From the NCBI GenBank assembly GCA_039819115.1, contig JBCBST010000001.1, positions 24,864 to 88,863 on the forward strand: DNA of 64,000 nt. Reading direction: 5' to 3'. Both the position numbers and the translations under genes were made by a program. The notes beneath the pieces were generated by a model. That model saw only the letters and a program-made list of their open reading frames with translations, was not told the DNA's origin and did not search any database. This document shows positions 63,992-64,000 of this stretch, in pieces (the stretch's first letter is position 1; each line of letters opens with the position of its first letter). The stretch is from JBCBST01 sp039819115 (lineage in GTDB: Bacteria; Bacteroidota; Rhodothermia; Balneolales; Balneolaceae).

Positions 63992-64000
63992 CGCCGATCC

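Larger units (their letters stand above)
63778..64000. repeat. Repeat island 3 (runs out of the window)
   Basis: Non-coding region after the ASST gene composed almost entirely of modules A, B, the covarying hairpin, the CATTCCGGACCAGTCCGCC string and module C. It continues to the window edge. Confidence 0.8.

Overview
The window reads as a chromosomal segment of a Gram-negative bacterium of the Bacteroidota/Balneolota assemblage, most like Balneola, Gracilimonas or Rhodohalobacter. I infer this from several traits: a type IX secretion (T9SS) C-terminal sorting domain on a giant metalloprotease, a DUF5117-type zinc protease lipoprotein, a secreted BNR-repeat protein, Bat-family (aerotolerance) genes, tripartite efflux systems with outer-membrane factors, and several lipoproteins. 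There are no rRNA or tRNA genes, no CRISPR array, no phage and no recognisable transposase. Genes are tightly packed and often overlap by 4-17 bases.

Layout. 1-2221: 3' part of uvrA (+). 2300-3280: tandem universal stress protein (-). 3414-10324: one leftward operon tetR - class III cyclase-like gene - membrane-fusion protein - RND pump - outer-membrane factor, with three copies of a TGACTnnnRGTCA operator. 10682-11295: ParDE-type toxin-antitoxin pair. 11599-17335: secreted BNR-repeat protein and a zinc-protease lipoprotein. 17437-27449: a nine-gene leftward run (CcmA-like ABC ATPase, M29 aminopeptidase, small lipoprotein, priA, GCS2-CBS protein, AstE/aspartoacylase-like deacylase, scpB, rluB, alpha/beta hydrolase). 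27580-30859: an unknown acidic protein and an acyl-CoA carboxylase beta subunit (+). 31045-36851: yebC, two batC-like genes, batD, batE and an M20 peptidase (+). 36860-40950: MacB-type export operon without its ATPase. 41096-42366: panC-panD. 42424-44238: two-lipoyl-domain E2 acyltransferase. 44384-45029: VapBC. 45124-49374: PLP trans-sulfuration enzyme, truncated antitoxin, PIN-PhoH ATPase, SGNH lipoprotein, SpoU methyltransferase. 49474-53688: ALDH7-type dehydrogenase, porin, fructosamine-kinase-like protein.

The last 10 kb differ in character. Three islands of nested palindromic repeats (about 53.7-54.47 kb, 60.6-60.8 kb, and 63.78 kb to the window end) surround genes for an FG-GAP surface protein, a T9SS-exported metalloprotease, a Nudix hydrolase, a small P-loop kinase and an arylsulfotransferase-like lipoprotein. 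Modules recur between islands in the same order, and one hairpin shows compensatory base-pair changes. I saw no such modules in the first 53 kb.

Most notable points: (i) the self-contained TetR/cyclase/RND operon whose internal operator lies inside the last codons of the cyclase gene; (ii) the composite palindromic repeat islands; (iii) a PriA helicase that has lost three of four cysteines of one zinc site; (iv) the GCS2-CBS/AstE gene pair; (v) a large acidic protein of unknown function linked to an acyl-CoA carboxylase. Names rest on motif recognition by eye; no database search was run.
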